Assembly (NCBI RefSeq): GCF_014647475.1
Contig: NZ_BMPG01000004.1
Coordinates: forward strand, 124,001 to 188,000
Length of the DNA: 64,000 bases
Reading direction: 5' to 3'
DNA from: Halocalculus aciditolerans
Lineage (GTDB): Archaea; Halobacteriota; Halobacteria; Halobacteriales; Halobacteriaceae
The position numbers and the translations under genes are program-made. Below, piece after piece: positions 18,165 through 26,837 of this stretch; within the stretch, counting starts at the first letter, position 1; each line of letters starts with the position of its first letter. The notes beneath the pieces are model-generated. The model did no database searches. It was not told where the DNA came from and worked only from the letters and a program-made list of their open reading frames with translations.

Positions 18165-19463
18165 GTGCGACTCGTTCAGGTCACGATTCCCGCCGGGAAG
18201 CGGCGGGCGATACTCGGCGAGCTCGACGACGAGGGCATCGACTACGTCGTCACGGACGAGACGAGCGGCCGCGAGTACACGGGCGTCGTCTACTTCCCGC
18301 TGCCGACGGGCGCGGTGGAGGACGTGCTGTCGAAGCTCCGGGAGGTCGGCGTCGACGACCAGGCGTACACGGTCGTGTTGGACGCGGAGACGGTGGTGTC
18401 GCGGAAGTTCGACGCGCTGGAAGCGGACTACGCGGAGGAGGAAGGGACGGACGAACGCATCGCGCGCGAGGAGTTGCGGACGCGGGCCGAAGACCTCGCG
18501 TCCTCCCGTGTAGTGTACTCGGTGATGACGGTGGTGTCGGCGGTCATCGCAACGGCGGGGCTCCTCCTCGACTCGCCGGCGACGGTGGTCGGGTCGATGG
18601 TCATCGCGCCGCTCATCGGGCCGGCGATGGCGGCGTCCGTCGGGACGGTCATCGACGAGCGCGACCTCTTCCGGCGGGGCGTGCGGATGCAGGCGCTCGG
18701 CGTCGCGCTCGCCGTTCTCTCGTCGGCGGTGTTCGCGTTCGGGATACGCCACCTCTACCTCGTGCCGCCGGGCATCGATCCGACGACGCTGACGCAAGTG
18801 AGAGAGCGGCTCGCGCCGGATTTCCTGTCGCTCGTCGTCGCGCTCGGCGCGGGGGTGGCGGGCGTGGTGAGCCTCGCGACCGGCGTGTCGACGGCGCTCG
18901 TCGGCGTCATGATCGCCGTGGCGCTCATCCCGCCCGCGGCCACGGTCGGCATCGGCATCGCGTTCGGGATGCCGGCGGTCGCGCTCGGCTCCGGCGTCCT
19001 CGTCGCCGTCAACATCCTCTCCATCAACCTCGCCGCGCTCGTCGTCCTCTGGTACGCCGGCTACCGCCCCGAGTCCTGGTTCCGCGAGTCGGAGGCGCGG
19101 AAGACGACGGTGAAGCGCGTCGCCGTGCTCGCCGTCGCCATCGCCGTGCTCTCCGTCTTCCTCGGCGGCGTCACGTACGCGAGCTACCAGCACGCGCAGT
19201 TCGAGGAATCCGTCACCACCGGCATCAACGGCGCGCTCGCCGACGGCGAGTACGAGAACCTCAACCTCCGCACGCTCGACGTCGAGTACGAGCAGCCGCT
19301 GACGCCGCTCTCCTCTCCGGTGAGCGTGCACGTCGTCGTCGGCCGACCCGCCGACGCCGCGTACGCCGGCCTCGCCGAGCGCATCCACGAGGTCATCGAG
19401 GACCGAACCGGCCACGACGTCGCCGTCGAAGTCGAGTTCGTCGAAACCCAACACGCGAGCTGA
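18165..19463 (+). CDS. TIGR00341/DUF389 family membrane protein
   Basis: 432 residues. A soluble N-terminal region (about residues 1-120, starting VRLVQVTIPAGKRRAIL) precedes six or so membrane spans with the family motif DSPATVVGSMVIAPLIGPAMA near 140-160, GVSTALVGVMIAVALIPPAATVGIGIA and a span near 310-335. A C-terminal soluble domain ends it. DUF389 proteins are widespread and uncharacterised. The GTG start begins the conserved N terminus; the in-frame upstream ATG would run through the hairpin region. Confidence 0.9.
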   Translation: MRLVQVTIPAGKRRAILGELDDEGIDYVVTDETSGREYTGVVYFPLPTGAVEDVLSKLREVGVDDQAYTVVLDAETVVSRKFDALEADYAEEEGTDERIAREELRTRAEDLASSRVVYSVMTVVSAVIATAGLLLDSPATVVGSMVIAPLIGPAMAASVGTVIDERDLFRRGVRMQALGVALAVLSSAVFAFGIRHLYLVPPGIDPTTLTQVRERLAPDFLSLVVALGAGVAGVVSLATGVSTALVGVMIAVALIPPAATVGIGIAFGMPAVALGSGVLVAVNILSINLAALVVLWYAGYRPESWFRESEARKTTVKRVAVLAVAIAVLSVFLGGVTYASYQHAQFEESVTTGINGALADGEYENLNLRTLDVEYEQPLTPLSSPVSVHVVVGRPADAAYAGLAERIHEVIEDRTGHDVAVEVEFVETQHAS

Positions 19464-19595
19464 AGCCACCGGAGAGCTGGAAGAACCGGGAAACGACAGG
19501 AGCGGAGAGAAGCGGAGAGATCGAGAGGGCGGAGAGGGGGAAGCAGGAGGGAGAGAACGGGGAGCAGCGGCGCGGCGCGCGTCGCGGAGTCGTGG
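19464..19595. other. Purine-rich spacer between convergent genes
   Basis: The spacer between two convergent stops is strongly purine-biased on the plus strand from about 19478 to 19565, with repeated GGAGAG, GAAGC and GGGAG words. No open frame or stable hairpin is seen. It may act as a shared termination zone (pyrimidine-rich on the minus-strand transcript), but this is inference. Confidence 0.35.
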
Positions 19596-20564
19596 TTACT
19601 CTTTCCGGGAGGGCGGGAGGTCGGCTTCGAAGCCGATGGCGTCGACGGCGGCGTCGAGGACGGTGTCGAGGTTCTCGTCGTTCTCGATGCTCATGTAGTA
19701 GTCGGCGGCGGTATCGGTCGAGAGGTCGCTCTTGTTGCAGACGGTGATGACGGGGACGTCGTCGAAGATGGCCTCGATATCGTTCAGGAGCGCCTGCTGG
19801 TCTTCGAGTTCGTAGCCGCAGGTCTCGGAGGCGTCGATGAAGAAGAGGACGGCGTCGGCGAGATGCGTGATGGCGGAGACCGCCTGGTTCTCGATGTCGT
19901 TGCGTTCGTCGGCCGGCCGGTCGAGGAGGCCGGGGGTGTCGACGAGCTGGTAGCGGATGTGGTCGCGCTCGACGTGGCCGACCCGGACCTCCTTAGTAGT
20001 AAACGGGTAGGACGCGGTCTCGTTGCGGGCGTTCGTGAGCGTGTTCACGAACGAGGATTTCCCGACGTTCGGGTAGCCGGCGACGACGATGGCGGGTTCG
20101 TCGGGGCGGATGTCCGGGAACTTGTTGAGGTCGTTGCGGACGTCGTTCAGGAACTGGAGGTCGTCGGCGACCTCGTCCATCACGGAGCCCATGCGGGCGA
20201 ACCCCTGCTTGCGGACCTTCCGCGCGGCGTCGAGGTCGCCGCGGGGGAGTTTCCCCTGGTAGTCGCGGCCGAGTTCCTTCGTCTTCCGGGACGCCCACGC
20301 GACCTCGCTCAGGCTCGCGCGGATGTCGTCGACGCCCGCGACCGCGTCCGCGAGCTCGTAGTAGAACGGGTCGACCTCGTCGAAGTCCGGCCACGCCGTC
20401 ACGACGTTCATCAGGTTGTCCGAGAGAATGTTCGACGACGTCTGCAGCATCGACTGCTGGGCCTCCAAGCCCGATTTCGCTCGCCCCGCTCGCGCCGCCC
20501 GCGAGAACGCCTTGTCGAGGAGCTCGTCGGACGTCGGCGTAGTGGGGAGGTCCTCGAAAATCAT
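19596..20564 (-). CDS. Nog1-like GTPase (Obg-HflX superfamily)
   Basis: 322 residues. An N-terminal helical domain (MIFEDLPTTPTSDELLDKAF, then ARKVRKQGFARMGSVMDEV) is followed by a G domain with G1 GYPNVGKSSFVN near residue 166, G3 DTPGLLDRP near 212 and G4 NKSD near 285. This layout matches archaeal NOG1, which acts in large-subunit ribosome maturation. The ATG at 20564 gives the family N terminus; the longer frame upstream adds unrelated sequence. Confidence 0.92.
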   Translation of the reverse strand: MIFEDLPTTPTSDELLDKAFSRAARAGRAKSGLEAQQSMLQTSSNILSDNLMNVVTAWPDFDEVDPFYYELADAVAGVDDIRASLSEVAWASRKTKELGRDYQGKLPRGDLDAARKVRKQGFARMGSVMDEVADDLQFLNDVRNDLNKFPDIRPDEPAIVVAGYPNVGKSSFVNTLTNARNETASYPFTTKEVRVGHVERDHIRYQLVDTPGLLDRPADERNDIENQAVSAITHLADAVLFFIDASETCGYELEDQQALLNDIEAIFDDVPVITVCNKSDLSTDTAADYYMSIENDENLDTVLDAAVDAIGFEADLPPSRKE

Positions 20565-20657
20565 ACTCGTATCCAGGAGTGCGGGACGTAAAAGGGCGTT
20601 TATCCGGTCGCGAGGCGGCGACGCGTGCGGCGACACGCGCGGCGACGACCAGTCGGG

Positions 20658-21506
20658 CTAGCTCGTGAACTCGAGAATCGCCCCGTCGTCCCCGACGGTG
20701 ACGATGCGTTCGCGGCCGCCGATGGCGTAGAGCGAGGTTTCGCGGTCCGTCTCGAACTCGCGCCAGCCGCTCTCGTCGTAGGCGTGAACGCGGCCGTTCT
20801 CGGTGACGACGAGCACCTGGTCGCCGCGCGTCGCGAGGTCCATCACGGTGTCGTTCGCGAGCTCGTACGCCGTCCAGTCGTCGCCGTCGGGGACGTAGAC
20901 GGCGTCCTCGCTCCCGAAGAACACGCCGTCGGTCGTCGCGACGGCGACGGCGAGGAGGTCCGGGCTCTCGATACCGACGTCCTCCCAGCCGTACTCGCCG
21001 CGGACGTACGCGACGCCGTTCTCCGACGTGACGACGGGGCGACCGGGCGCGTAGACGACGTCGTAGAGCGTCTCGCCGTCGCCGGGAACGTCGCGCTCCC
21101 ACGCCCAGTCGTCGCCGTCGGGCGTGCCGTGGTGGACGACGCCGTCGTCGTCGACCGCCCAGACGACCTCGCGGCCCGCCGGCCCGGCGACCGCGAGACT
21201 CCGGAAGTCCGCCGTTCCCGAGGGAATCGCGTACGCGTGCGTCTCCTCGTTCCCGACGTCCCAGTAGCCCGCCGTGCCGTCCTCGCCGGCGACCCAGACG
21301 CGCCGCCCGTCGTCGGTCGGTGCCGCGGCGTAGAGCGTGTCACCGTCGTACGCGCCGTGCGTGACGACGCGCCACTCGCCGTCGCGCGGGCTGACGATGG
21401 TGCCGTCGTCCCCGACGGCCGCGAGGACGCCGCGTCCGGCGGCGACGTCGCGCAGTGCCTCGCCGGTCACGGCGGCCGCGACCGAGCGGAACGCTCGTCC
21501 GTGCAT
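20658..21506 (-). CDS. Beta-propeller-like protein, paralogue A
   Basis: 282 residues made of repeated short beta segments such as VLAAVGDDGTIVSP, RRVWVAGEDGTAGYWD, VVWAVDDDGVVHHGTP and IVTVGDDGAILEF; the aspartate-glycine turns and about 45-residue spacing suggest a six- or seven-bladed propeller (WD40/YCF48-like). No signal peptide is seen. The start at 21506 is chosen because it aligns with the next gene, gives exactly the same length, and has TTTATC about 27-32 nt upstream. No catalytic motif is visible. The role could be protein binding or a regulatory scaffold. Confidence 0.75.
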   Translation of the reverse strand: MHGRAFRSVAAAVTGEALRDVAAGRGVLAAVGDDGTIVSPRDGEWRVVTHGAYDGDTLYAAAPTDDGRRVWVAGEDGTAGYWDVGNEETHAYAIPSGTADFRSLAVAGPAGREVVWAVDDDGVVHHGTPDGDDWAWERDVPGDGETLYDVVYAPGRPVVTSENGVAYVRGEYGWEDVGIESPDLLAVAVATTDGVFFGSEDAVYVPDGDDWTAYELANDTVMDLATRGDQVLVVTENGRVHAYDESGWREFETDRETSLYAIGGRERIVTVGDDGAILEFTS

Positions 21507-21558
21507 ACCCACCGAGTACGCCGTCACGCCCGATAAAGGACCGCGTCCACCGAGAGAA

Positions 21559-22407
21559 TCAGTGTTCGACGATGGTTCCTTCGTCGCCGACCGCGACGAC
21601 GTGGTCGCGGGCGACGACGGCGTTCAGCGCGACGTCGACGTCGACGTCGACGGTCGACCAGTCGCCGTTCGTCCGGTGGAGGAGGTCGCCGTCGCCGGTC
21701 GTCGCGAACACCTGGTCGCCGCGCGACCCGAGGTTCGTCACGGTGTCCTCGGCGACGTGCTCGGCCGTCCAGCCGTCCTCGGTCGGCGCGTAGACGTACT
21801 CGTCGCTCCCGAAGAAGGGGCCGTCGCCCGTCGCCGCGACGGACGTGAGCGCGTCGACCGCGCCGACGCCGAGGTCCTGCCAGCCGTCGTCCGTGTGGAC
21901 GAACGCCGTGCCGTCCTCCGCCGTCGCGACCGGGACGCCCGGCGCGTACTTGATGTCCGTGAAGCTCGCGTCCGACCCCGGCATGTCCTGCTCCCACTCC
22001 CACGCCGCTTCCTCCTCGCCCGTCGGCGAGCCGTGGTAGATGGTGCCGTTGTCGTCGACCGCCCAGACGACCTCCTGGTCGGCCGGCCCGGAGACCGCGA
22101 CGCTCCGGTAGTCGTGTTCGTCCGCCGTAATCTCGTACTCGACCGTCTCCTCCGCGTCCGCGTCGAAGTAACCGGCAGCGCCGCTGCCGCCCGCGAACCA
22201 GACGCGTTTCCCGTCGTCCGTCGCCGACGTCCCGTAGAGGGTGTTCCCGCCGTCGAACTCCTTCTCGACGGGCTCCCAGGTGCGCTGACGCCGCACCACG
22301 AGGCCGTCCTCTCCGACCGCGAACACGCCGCTCTTCGAGACGGTGACGTCGTGGAACGCCGCATCCACGGGGATGTCTTCGACCACGCTGAACTCCTTCC
22401 CGTTCAT
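21559..22407 (-). CDS. Beta-propeller-like protein, paralogue B
   Basis: 282 residues, the same length as paralogue A just downstream. Blocks align along the whole chain: GVFAVGEDGLVVRR, KRVWFAGGSGAAGYFD, SVAVSGPADQEVVWAVDDNGTIYHGSP, GPFFGSDEYVYAP and VVAVGDEGTIVEH. Conservation is strongest in VSGPADxEVVWAVDD and FFGSxxxVYxP. It has its own leaderless promoter (TTTATA at 22433-22438). No signal peptide or enzyme motif is seen. It probably arose with A by tandem duplication. Confidence 0.78.
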   Translation of the reverse strand: MNGKEFSVVEDIPVDAAFHDVTVSKSGVFAVGEDGLVVRRQRTWEPVEKEFDGGNTLYGTSATDDGKRVWFAGGSGAAGYFDADAEETVEYEITADEHDYRSVAVSGPADQEVVWAVDDNGTIYHGSPTGEEEAAWEWEQDMPGSDASFTDIKYAPGVPVATAEDGTAFVHTDDGWQDLGVGAVDALTSVAATGDGPFFGSDEYVYAPTEDGWTAEHVAEDTVTNLGSRGDQVFATTGDGDLLHRTNGDWSTVDVDVDVALNAVVARDHVVAVGDEGTIVEH

Positions 22408-22432
22408 ACACGCATTCGACAGCCTCCACTCG

Positions 22433-22438
22433 TATAAA
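22433..22438 (-). promoter_or_regulatory. TATA box of propeller gene B
   Basis: TTTATA on the minus strand lies 26-31 nt before the ATG of the propeller gene, consistent with a leaderless start. No Shine-Dalgarno sequence lies between. Confidence 0.6.
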
Positions 22439-22487
22439 TGCCGGCACTGACGGGGAGAAAAAAACGGGCGGCGAAGGGCGGGACGCG

Positions 22488-22856
22488 CTACCGACGCCGC
22501 GCGAGTTCGTCCAGCAGGTCGTCGACGTCCACGTCCGCCATCGACAGCGTCACGAGGAGGTGGTAGACGAGGTCCGCGGACTCAGCCGCGAGCTCCGCGT
22601 CCTCGCCGTCTTTCGCCGCGAGGATGACCTCCGTCGCCTCCTCGCCGACCTTCTCCAACACCGCGTTCACGCCTTTCTCGTGCGTGAACAGAGAAGTCGT
22701 ATACGACCCCTCGGGGAGGTTCGCTTTTCTGTCTTCGATGACGTCGAAGAGCTCGCGCAGTACCTCGTCCGCGCTCTCCCGGTCGCCCTCGCCACCGCTG
22801 TGCCCCTCGCCGCCGCCGTCAGCGTTCTCGCCGGCGTCGTCGAAGTCGTCGCTCAT
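22488..22856 (-). CDS. hisE: Phosphoribosyl-ATP diphosphatase
   Basis: 122 residues: an acidic, glycine-rich N-terminal tail of about 30 residues, then the HisE fold. Motifs are FDVIEDRKANLPEGSYTTSLF, EKVGEEATEVILAAK (the EExxE metal site) and ESADLVYHLLVTL (ExxD). It converts phosphoribosyl-ATP to phosphoribosyl-AMP in histidine synthesis. Its ATG overlaps the stop of the DUF151 gene by 4 bp, so the order pdxT - DUF151 - hisE is a tight operon. Confidence 0.95.
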   Translation of the reverse strand: MSDDFDDAGENADGGGEGHSGGEGDRESADEVLRELFDVIEDRKANLPEGSYTTSLFTHEKGVNAVLEKVGEEATEVILAAKDGEDAELAAESADLVYHLLVTLSMADVDVDDLLDELARRR

Positions 22857-23371
22857 AGCGCCACCTCGCGGATGTCATCGAAGTCGTCGAACTCCTCCCG
22901 CGGCCGCCGCGCCGACTCGAAGACCTCCACGGCGACCTCGATGGGCGCGTCCGTCCGCGAGACCAGCGCGAGCGCGTCGCTCGGCCGCGAGTCCACGACC
23001 GTCGCCTCGCGGGGCGTGTCGAGGTGGAGGTCCGCGAAGAACGTCCCCGACTCCTCGCGCGTGACGACCGCGCGCCGCACCCGCCCGCCGAGTTCTTCGA
23101 CGACGTCGAGAAAGAGGTCGTGCGTGAGCGGCCGGCCGACGTCCATCGCGTCCACGCCGCGCGCGATGCTCAACGCCTCCTCGAACCCGATGAATATCGG
23201 AACGACGTCCGTCTCGTGCCCGACGTCGACGAGCACGACCGGCATCGGACCGCTCTCGGAGCCCGCGACGCGCACGCTCTCCACCGACGCCTCGAGGAAC
23301 TCTCGCGCCTCGCTCGCGTCCTCCTCGCGCTCGTCGACCGCGTCGCCGTCCCCGCCGTCGGACGCGCTCAC
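22853..23371 (-). CDS. Bifunctional nuclease family (DUF151) protein
   Basis: 172 residues. After an acidic start of about 25 residues the domain carries VVLVDVGHETDVVPIFIGFEEALSIA, LTHDLFLDVVEELGGRVRRAVV and DSRPSDALALVSRTDAPI, the classic DUF151 blocks. A bacterial relative is called bifunctional nuclease; a plant one acts in defence. Function here is not known. The GTG start overlaps the pdxT stop (GTGA), and the stop overlaps hisE. Confidence 0.9.
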   Translation of the reverse strand: MSASDGGDGDAVDEREEDASEAREFLEASVESVRVAGSESGPMPVVLVDVGHETDVVPIFIGFEEALSIARGVDAMDVGRPLTHDLFLDVVEELGGRVRRAVVTREESGTFFADLHLDTPREATVVDSRPSDALALVSRTDAPIEVAVEVFESARRPREEFDDFDDIREVAL

Positions 23372-23967
23372 GCCGACGCCCCCGGCTCCGCGAAGAACGC
23401 GAGGTCGTGGATTCGTGAGTCCGCCGTCAGCTCGGGGTGGAACGAGGTGCCGACGACGTTCCCGTCCCGCACCGCCACCGGCCGGTCGTCCCACTCGGCG
23501 AGCACCGCCACGTCGTCGCCGACCGCGTCGATGGCCGGCGCGCGGATGAACACCGCCGGGAACGGCTCGTCTAAGCCCGTCACGTCCAGCGGCGCTTCGA
23601 AGGAGTCCTTCTGCCGGCCGAACGCGTTCCGGTCCACCGACACGTCGAGGACGTCCAGCGTCTCCACGCGGTCGTCCTTCGCGTCCCGCGACGCCACGAT
23701 GAGCCCCGCACACGTCGCCAGCACGGGCTTCCCGGACTCCGCGAACGCCCGGATCTCCTCGTCGATACCCTCGCGCGACAGCAGGCGCGAAATCGCCGTC
23801 GACTCCCCGCCCGGGAGCAAGAGCAGGTCGCAGGACGGCACCGCTCCCGCCTCCCGAATCTCCACGACCTCGGCCTCCCGGCCGTGGTTCGCCGCCGCGC
23901 GCCGAATCGCGTCCGCGTGCTCCGACACGTCGCCCTGCACCGCGACGACGCCCGCTTTCACAGTCAT
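23368..23967 (-). CDS. pdxT: Pyridoxal 5'-phosphate synthase glutaminase subunit
   Basis: 199 residues, standard PdxT length. It releases ammonia from glutamine for PdxS to make pyridoxal phosphate. The class I amidotransferase triad is visible: Cys in LATCAGLIV near residue 86 and the His-x-Glu in SFHPEL near 176-178. LLLPGGESTAISRLL near residues 49-63 is the oxyanion region. The partner pdxS is not in this window. It is the first gene of the operon with DUF151 and hisE. Confidence 0.95.
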   Translation of the reverse strand: MTVKAGVVAVQGDVSEHADAIRRAAANHGREAEVVEIREAGAVPSCDLLLLPGGESTAISRLLSREGIDEEIRAFAESGKPVLATCAGLIVASRDAKDDRVETLDVLDVSVDRNAFGRQKDSFEAPLDVTGLDEPFPAVFIRAPAIDAVGDDVAVLAEWDDRPVAVRDGNVVGTSFHPELTADSRIHDLAFFAEPGASA

Positions 23968-24043
23968 ACCCAACGCTTGGGCGTCACCCGCTAAAAACGT
24001 GGAGATTCCACATCCGCCGTGCTTCCGTCGGGCGCGCGGAGCG

Positions 24044-24205
24044 CTACGCCGTGGCGGTTTCGTCCTCGGAGAACGAGTGGAAGCACCGGAAACACCGATA
24101 GTACTTCTCGACGCTCCCGCTCTCGGTTCGCGGGTAGCCGTGGGTTCGCAGTCGAACCACGAGGAACGCGCTCCCACACTCCGGACAGGGAGGCGTGCCG
24201 AACAT
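24044..24205 (-). CDS. 53-residue zinc-ribbon protein
   Basis: A short frame beginning MFGTPPCPECGSAFLVV and containing YYRCFRCFHSF: two CxxC knuckles at residues 7-10 and 38-41, separated by 27 residues, which should form one zinc ribbon. The length and cysteine layout match many small haloarchaeal zinc-finger proteins. It is divergent from the MazG-like gene, about 106 bp away. Function is unknown; such proteins often influence stress responses or biofilm in haloarchaea, but that cannot be inferred here. Confidence 0.7.
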   Translation of the reverse strand: MFGTPPCPECGSAFLVVRLRTHGYPRTESGSVEKYYRCFRCFHSFSEDETATA

Positions 24206-24311
24206 ACTGGAACTGTGGGCGCGGACCGCGTTATCGCTTGGGGTGGCTGCGCTGTCGGGTGACGAGCAGCGTATCGGGCGATTTCAAAGCCGCGCGACGG
24301 GACGTCCGCGT

Positions 24312-24620
24312 GTGACGCGAGAGTACGATAAACTCGTCCGCGACGGAATTCCCGGCATCATCGAGGAGGAGGGGGAGACGCCGGTGACGCACGTCGCCGA
24401 CGGCGACGAGTACGAAGACCGCCTGCTCGACGAGGAAGCCGCCGAGTACCGAGAGAGCGGCGACGTCGAAGAACTCGCCGACGTCCTCGAAGTCGTCCAC
24501 GCGCTCCGCGACCTCGAAGGCCGCTCGCGCGACGAGCTCGAAACAATGCGGGCGGAGAAGGCCGAAGAACGAGGGCGGTTCAGCGAGGGAGTCGTCCTCG
24601 AACGCGTCGAAGACGACTAA
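24312..24620 (+). CDS. MazG/HisE-like NTP pyrophosphohydrolase
   Basis: 102 residues. The N terminus EYDKLVRDGIPGIIEEEGE is typical of the phosphoribosyl-ATP pyrophosphohydrolase-like branch of all-alpha NTP pyrophosphatases. EEAAEYRESGDVEELADVLEVVHAL gives the ExxE...ExxD-type metal ligands. It probably cleans up abnormal nucleotides. The GTG start places the conserved YDKLVRD at residues 5-11 as in relatives; the longer upstream ATG frame runs through non-conserved sequence. Confidence 0.82.
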   Translation: MTREYDKLVRDGIPGIIEEEGETPVTHVADGDEYEDRLLDEEAAEYRESGDVEELADVLEVVHALRDLEGRSRDELETMRAEKAEERGRFSEGVVLERVEDD

Positions 24621-24965
24621 TCAGACCACAGCGACGGAGAGCAACCGGACGAGGCGTCAAGGAGAGGTGAGTGACCACGACAAGCATCCGCGAGCGAACG
24701 GTTCGAAGTCCGCGCGAACGGAGTGAGTGCGGGCAAGCGGGACCGGAGGTCCCGCCAAGAACCTGAGCAGGGTGGGACGCTTTGCGTCCCGCTTGCTGTA
24801 CGGGCGACTCACGGGTCGCCCGTACAACGAAGCGGTTCACCGCGACGAACAGAGTGAGTCGCGGGCCGACGACTGAGGGACCGCAGGGACCGGAGGAGGA
24901 GCGCTTTCGGTGCAGATCTTTATCGAGCGGGTCGCCGTGCGACCCGCTCGCAATAAAAAGGTGCG
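24621..24965. other. 345-bp spacer with four perfect hairpins
   Basis: No gene was found between convergent stops. There are four perfect inverted repeats: 24737-24744/24748-24755 (8 bp, loop 3), 24774-24780/24784-24790 (7 bp, loop TTT), 24797-24808/24815-24826 (12 bp, loop 6) and 24924-24935/24939-24950 (12 bp, loop 3), the last followed by CAATAAAAAG. A structured RNA, a processing site or a set of terminators are all possible. Confidence 0.6.
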
Positions 24966-25487
24966 TTAGAAAACCTCGCGCTGGCAGCTGCCGCAGAGGG
25001 TTTCCTCTTTGAGGTCGACTTCGCGGACGGTGGGGGAGAAGCTCATGGCGCAGCGGGAGTTGTCGCAGTGTTCGAGGCCGAGGGTGTGGCCGATTTCGTG
25101 GACGACTTCCTTTCTCACTCGGTCGGCGAAGATGTCTTCTTGAGGTTTCTGCGAGAGGCCGCCGTCGGAGGAGGTGTTGAGGCGGTGGGTGGAGACGACG
25201 CAGCCGCGGCCGTCGAGGTAGGCGAGGCCGAAGACGTAGTTGCGGCGTCGGTAGTAGAGGTCGACGGGGGTGAGGGCGATGGTGCGGTCGCCGCCGCCTT
25301 CGCGGGCGGCGAGGTCGATGAAGGCTTCGGCGCGGTATTGGCCGCGGGCGTCGTCGTAGGCGTCTCGGGGGAGCGGTTGGTCTCCGGCGACGGAGACGTC
25401 GCAGTCGTAGATGGTGCGCAGTCCCGCGGAGGCCTCGCGTTTGACGGTGGCGGGGACGTCTCCGATAGGGACGATGTCGACGCGCAT
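24966..25487 (-). CDS. amzA: Archaemetzincin metalloprotease
   Basis: 173 residues. The zinc site is HEIGHTLGLEHC near residues 130-141 with the Met-turn-like CAMSF a little later. The extra cysteines CDNSRCAM...CGSC form the second, structural zinc site seen in archaemetzincins. The N-terminal part IVPIGDVPATVKREASAGL is also typical. It should be a cytoplasmic peptidase. The start ATG has TTTATGC 24-30 nt upstream (leaderless), inside a 39-bp gap shared with the divergent UPF0146 gene. Confidence 0.93.
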   Translation of the reverse strand: MRVDIVPIGDVPATVKREASAGLRTIYDCDVSVAGDQPLPRDAYDDARGQYRAEAFIDLAAREGGGDRTIALTPVDLYYRRRNYVFGLAYLDGRGCVVSTHRLNTSSDGGLSQKPQEDIFADRVRKEVVHEIGHTLGLEHCDNSRCAMSFSPTVREVDLKEETLCGSCQREVF

Positions 25488-25526
25488 GGGAAGGCGTATG
25501 CTGTCCCGACGCATAAACACCACGGC

Positions 25527-25910
25527 GTGTCAAGGGCTCAGAGGGTCAGTGCGGTGCTCGCGGCGTACGAGTCACTCGTGGAGGTCGGGGTGGGTGAGCG
25601 CGCCGAGTTGGCTGGCGAGCTCGCGGAGCGCGGGTGTCGCGTGGTGGCGACGGACGTCGTTGAGCGCGAGGTCCCCGCGGGCGTCGAGTTCGTCGTGGAC
25701 GACGTGACCGACCCCGACCTGTCGGTGTATCGCGGCGCGGACGCGGTGTACGCGCGCCGCGTGCCGCCGGAGCTCCAGCGGTCGGTCCTCGCGGTCGCGC
25801 GCGAGGTGGACGCGGCGTGTCTGTTCACGACCCTCGGCGGCGACCCGGTCGTCGTCGACGCGCGGCCGGTGACGGTCGCCGAGGGAACGGTGTACGTCGC
25901 GCGGGAGTAG
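25527..25910 (+). CDS. UPF0146 family protein
   Basis: 127 residues of a Rossmann-like fold. LVEVGVGERAELAGELAERGCRVVATDV resembles an AdoMet-binding motif I and its following strand, and FVVDDVTDPDLSVYRGADAVYARRVPPEL is the second conserved block. Family members look like reduced methyltransferases without a known substrate. The GTG start gives the family N terminus and lies only 39 bp from the divergent archaemetzincin start. The HAD gene follows 48 bp downstream. Confidence 0.88.
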   Translation: MSRAQRVSAVLAAYESLVEVGVGERAELAGELAERGCRVVATDVVEREVPAGVEFVVDDVTDPDLSVYRGADAVYARRVPPELQRSVLAVAREVDAACLFTTLGGDPVVVDARPVTVAEGTVYVARE

Positions 25911-25958
25911 GGCGGTGAGACCGTAACCGACTACCCGTTCGGGGCGGAGGGAGAGAGT

Positions 25959-26822
25959 ATGAACGTTGACGCCGTGGTGCTCGACGTGGACGGCGTGCTC
26001 GTGGACGTCGCGGACTCCTATCGGCGGGCGATTGTCGAGTCGATCGACGTCGTCTACGGCGACACCATCGAGAAGGCGGAGATACAGCTGTTCAAGGACG
26101 CTGGCGGGTTCAACAACGACTGGGCGCTGACGGACGCCGCGGCGCTCTTCGTGCTCGCCGACCGGGACGGCCTCGCGATGGGCATCGAGGAGTTCACCGC
26201 GGAGATCGAGAAGCGCGGAGGCGGCCTCGACGCCGCGGAAGCCGTCGTTGACGCCGCGCTCGACGACGACGCCGCGGCGCGCGTGTTCGACGCGTGGGAC
26301 CCGACGGAGCTCCGTGAAGTCTTCCAGGCGCTCTATCTCGGAAGCGAGCGCTACGTCGAACTCGAAGGCGCGGAGCCGCCCATCGACGCGCCCGGCTTCA
26401 TCGCCGAGGAACCCATCATCCTGGAGGGCTCGACGATTGACGCGCTCGCCGAGTTCTGCGTCTGCGTGCTCACCGGCCGCCCCGAGGCGGAAGCCGAGTT
26501 CGCGCTCGACCGCGTCGGCCTCGACGTCCCCCCGGAGCGCCGATTCACGATGGACGACTGGGAGGAAGGAAAACCCCACCCGCGCGCGCTCGTCGCGCTC
26601 GCCGACCGCTGCGACGCCGACTCGGTCGCGTTCGTCGGCGACACCCTCGACGACATCGAGACGACCGTGAACGCCCGCGACGCCGACCCCGACACCGACT
26701 ACTACGCCGTCGGCGTCCTCACCGGCGGCCTCACCGGCGACGAGGGCCGCGAGAAGTACGACGCCGCCGGCGCGGACGTCGTTCTCGACTCCGTGAACGA
26801 CCTCCCCGACATCCTCGAGTAA
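25959..26822 (+). CDS. HAD-superfamily phosphatase (TIGR01548 type)
   Basis: 287 residues. Motif I is [11 protein letters not shown] at residues 6-16 (catalytic Asp pair), followed by [17 protein letters not shown], a signature I associate with TIGR01548. Motif II is [13 protein letters not shown] near 168 and motif IV is [13 protein letters not shown] near 225. The cap domain is larger than in phosphoglycolate phosphatases. The substrate is not known. It follows UPF0146 on the same strand and may share a transcript. Confidence 0.88.
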   Translation: MNVDAVVLDVDGVLVDVADSYRRAIVESIDVVYGDTIEKAEIQLFKDAGGFNNDWALTDAAALFVLADRDGLAMGIEEFTAEIEKRGGGLDAAEAVVDAALDDDAAARVFDAWDPTELREVFQALYLGSERYVELEGAEPPIDAPGFIAEEPIILEGSTIDALAEFCVCVLTGRPEAEAEFALDRVGLDVPPERRFTMDDWEEGKPHPRALVALADRCDADSVAFVGDTLDDIETTVNARDADPDTDYYAVGVLTGGLTGDEGREKYDAAGADVVLDSVNDLPDILE

Positions 26823-26837
26823 ACAGCAAGTCTCGAC

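Noticed and set aside
24621-24965. Hairpin spacer considered as SRP RNA or RNase P RNA
   Set aside because: Too short and without the conserved core words of either RNA.
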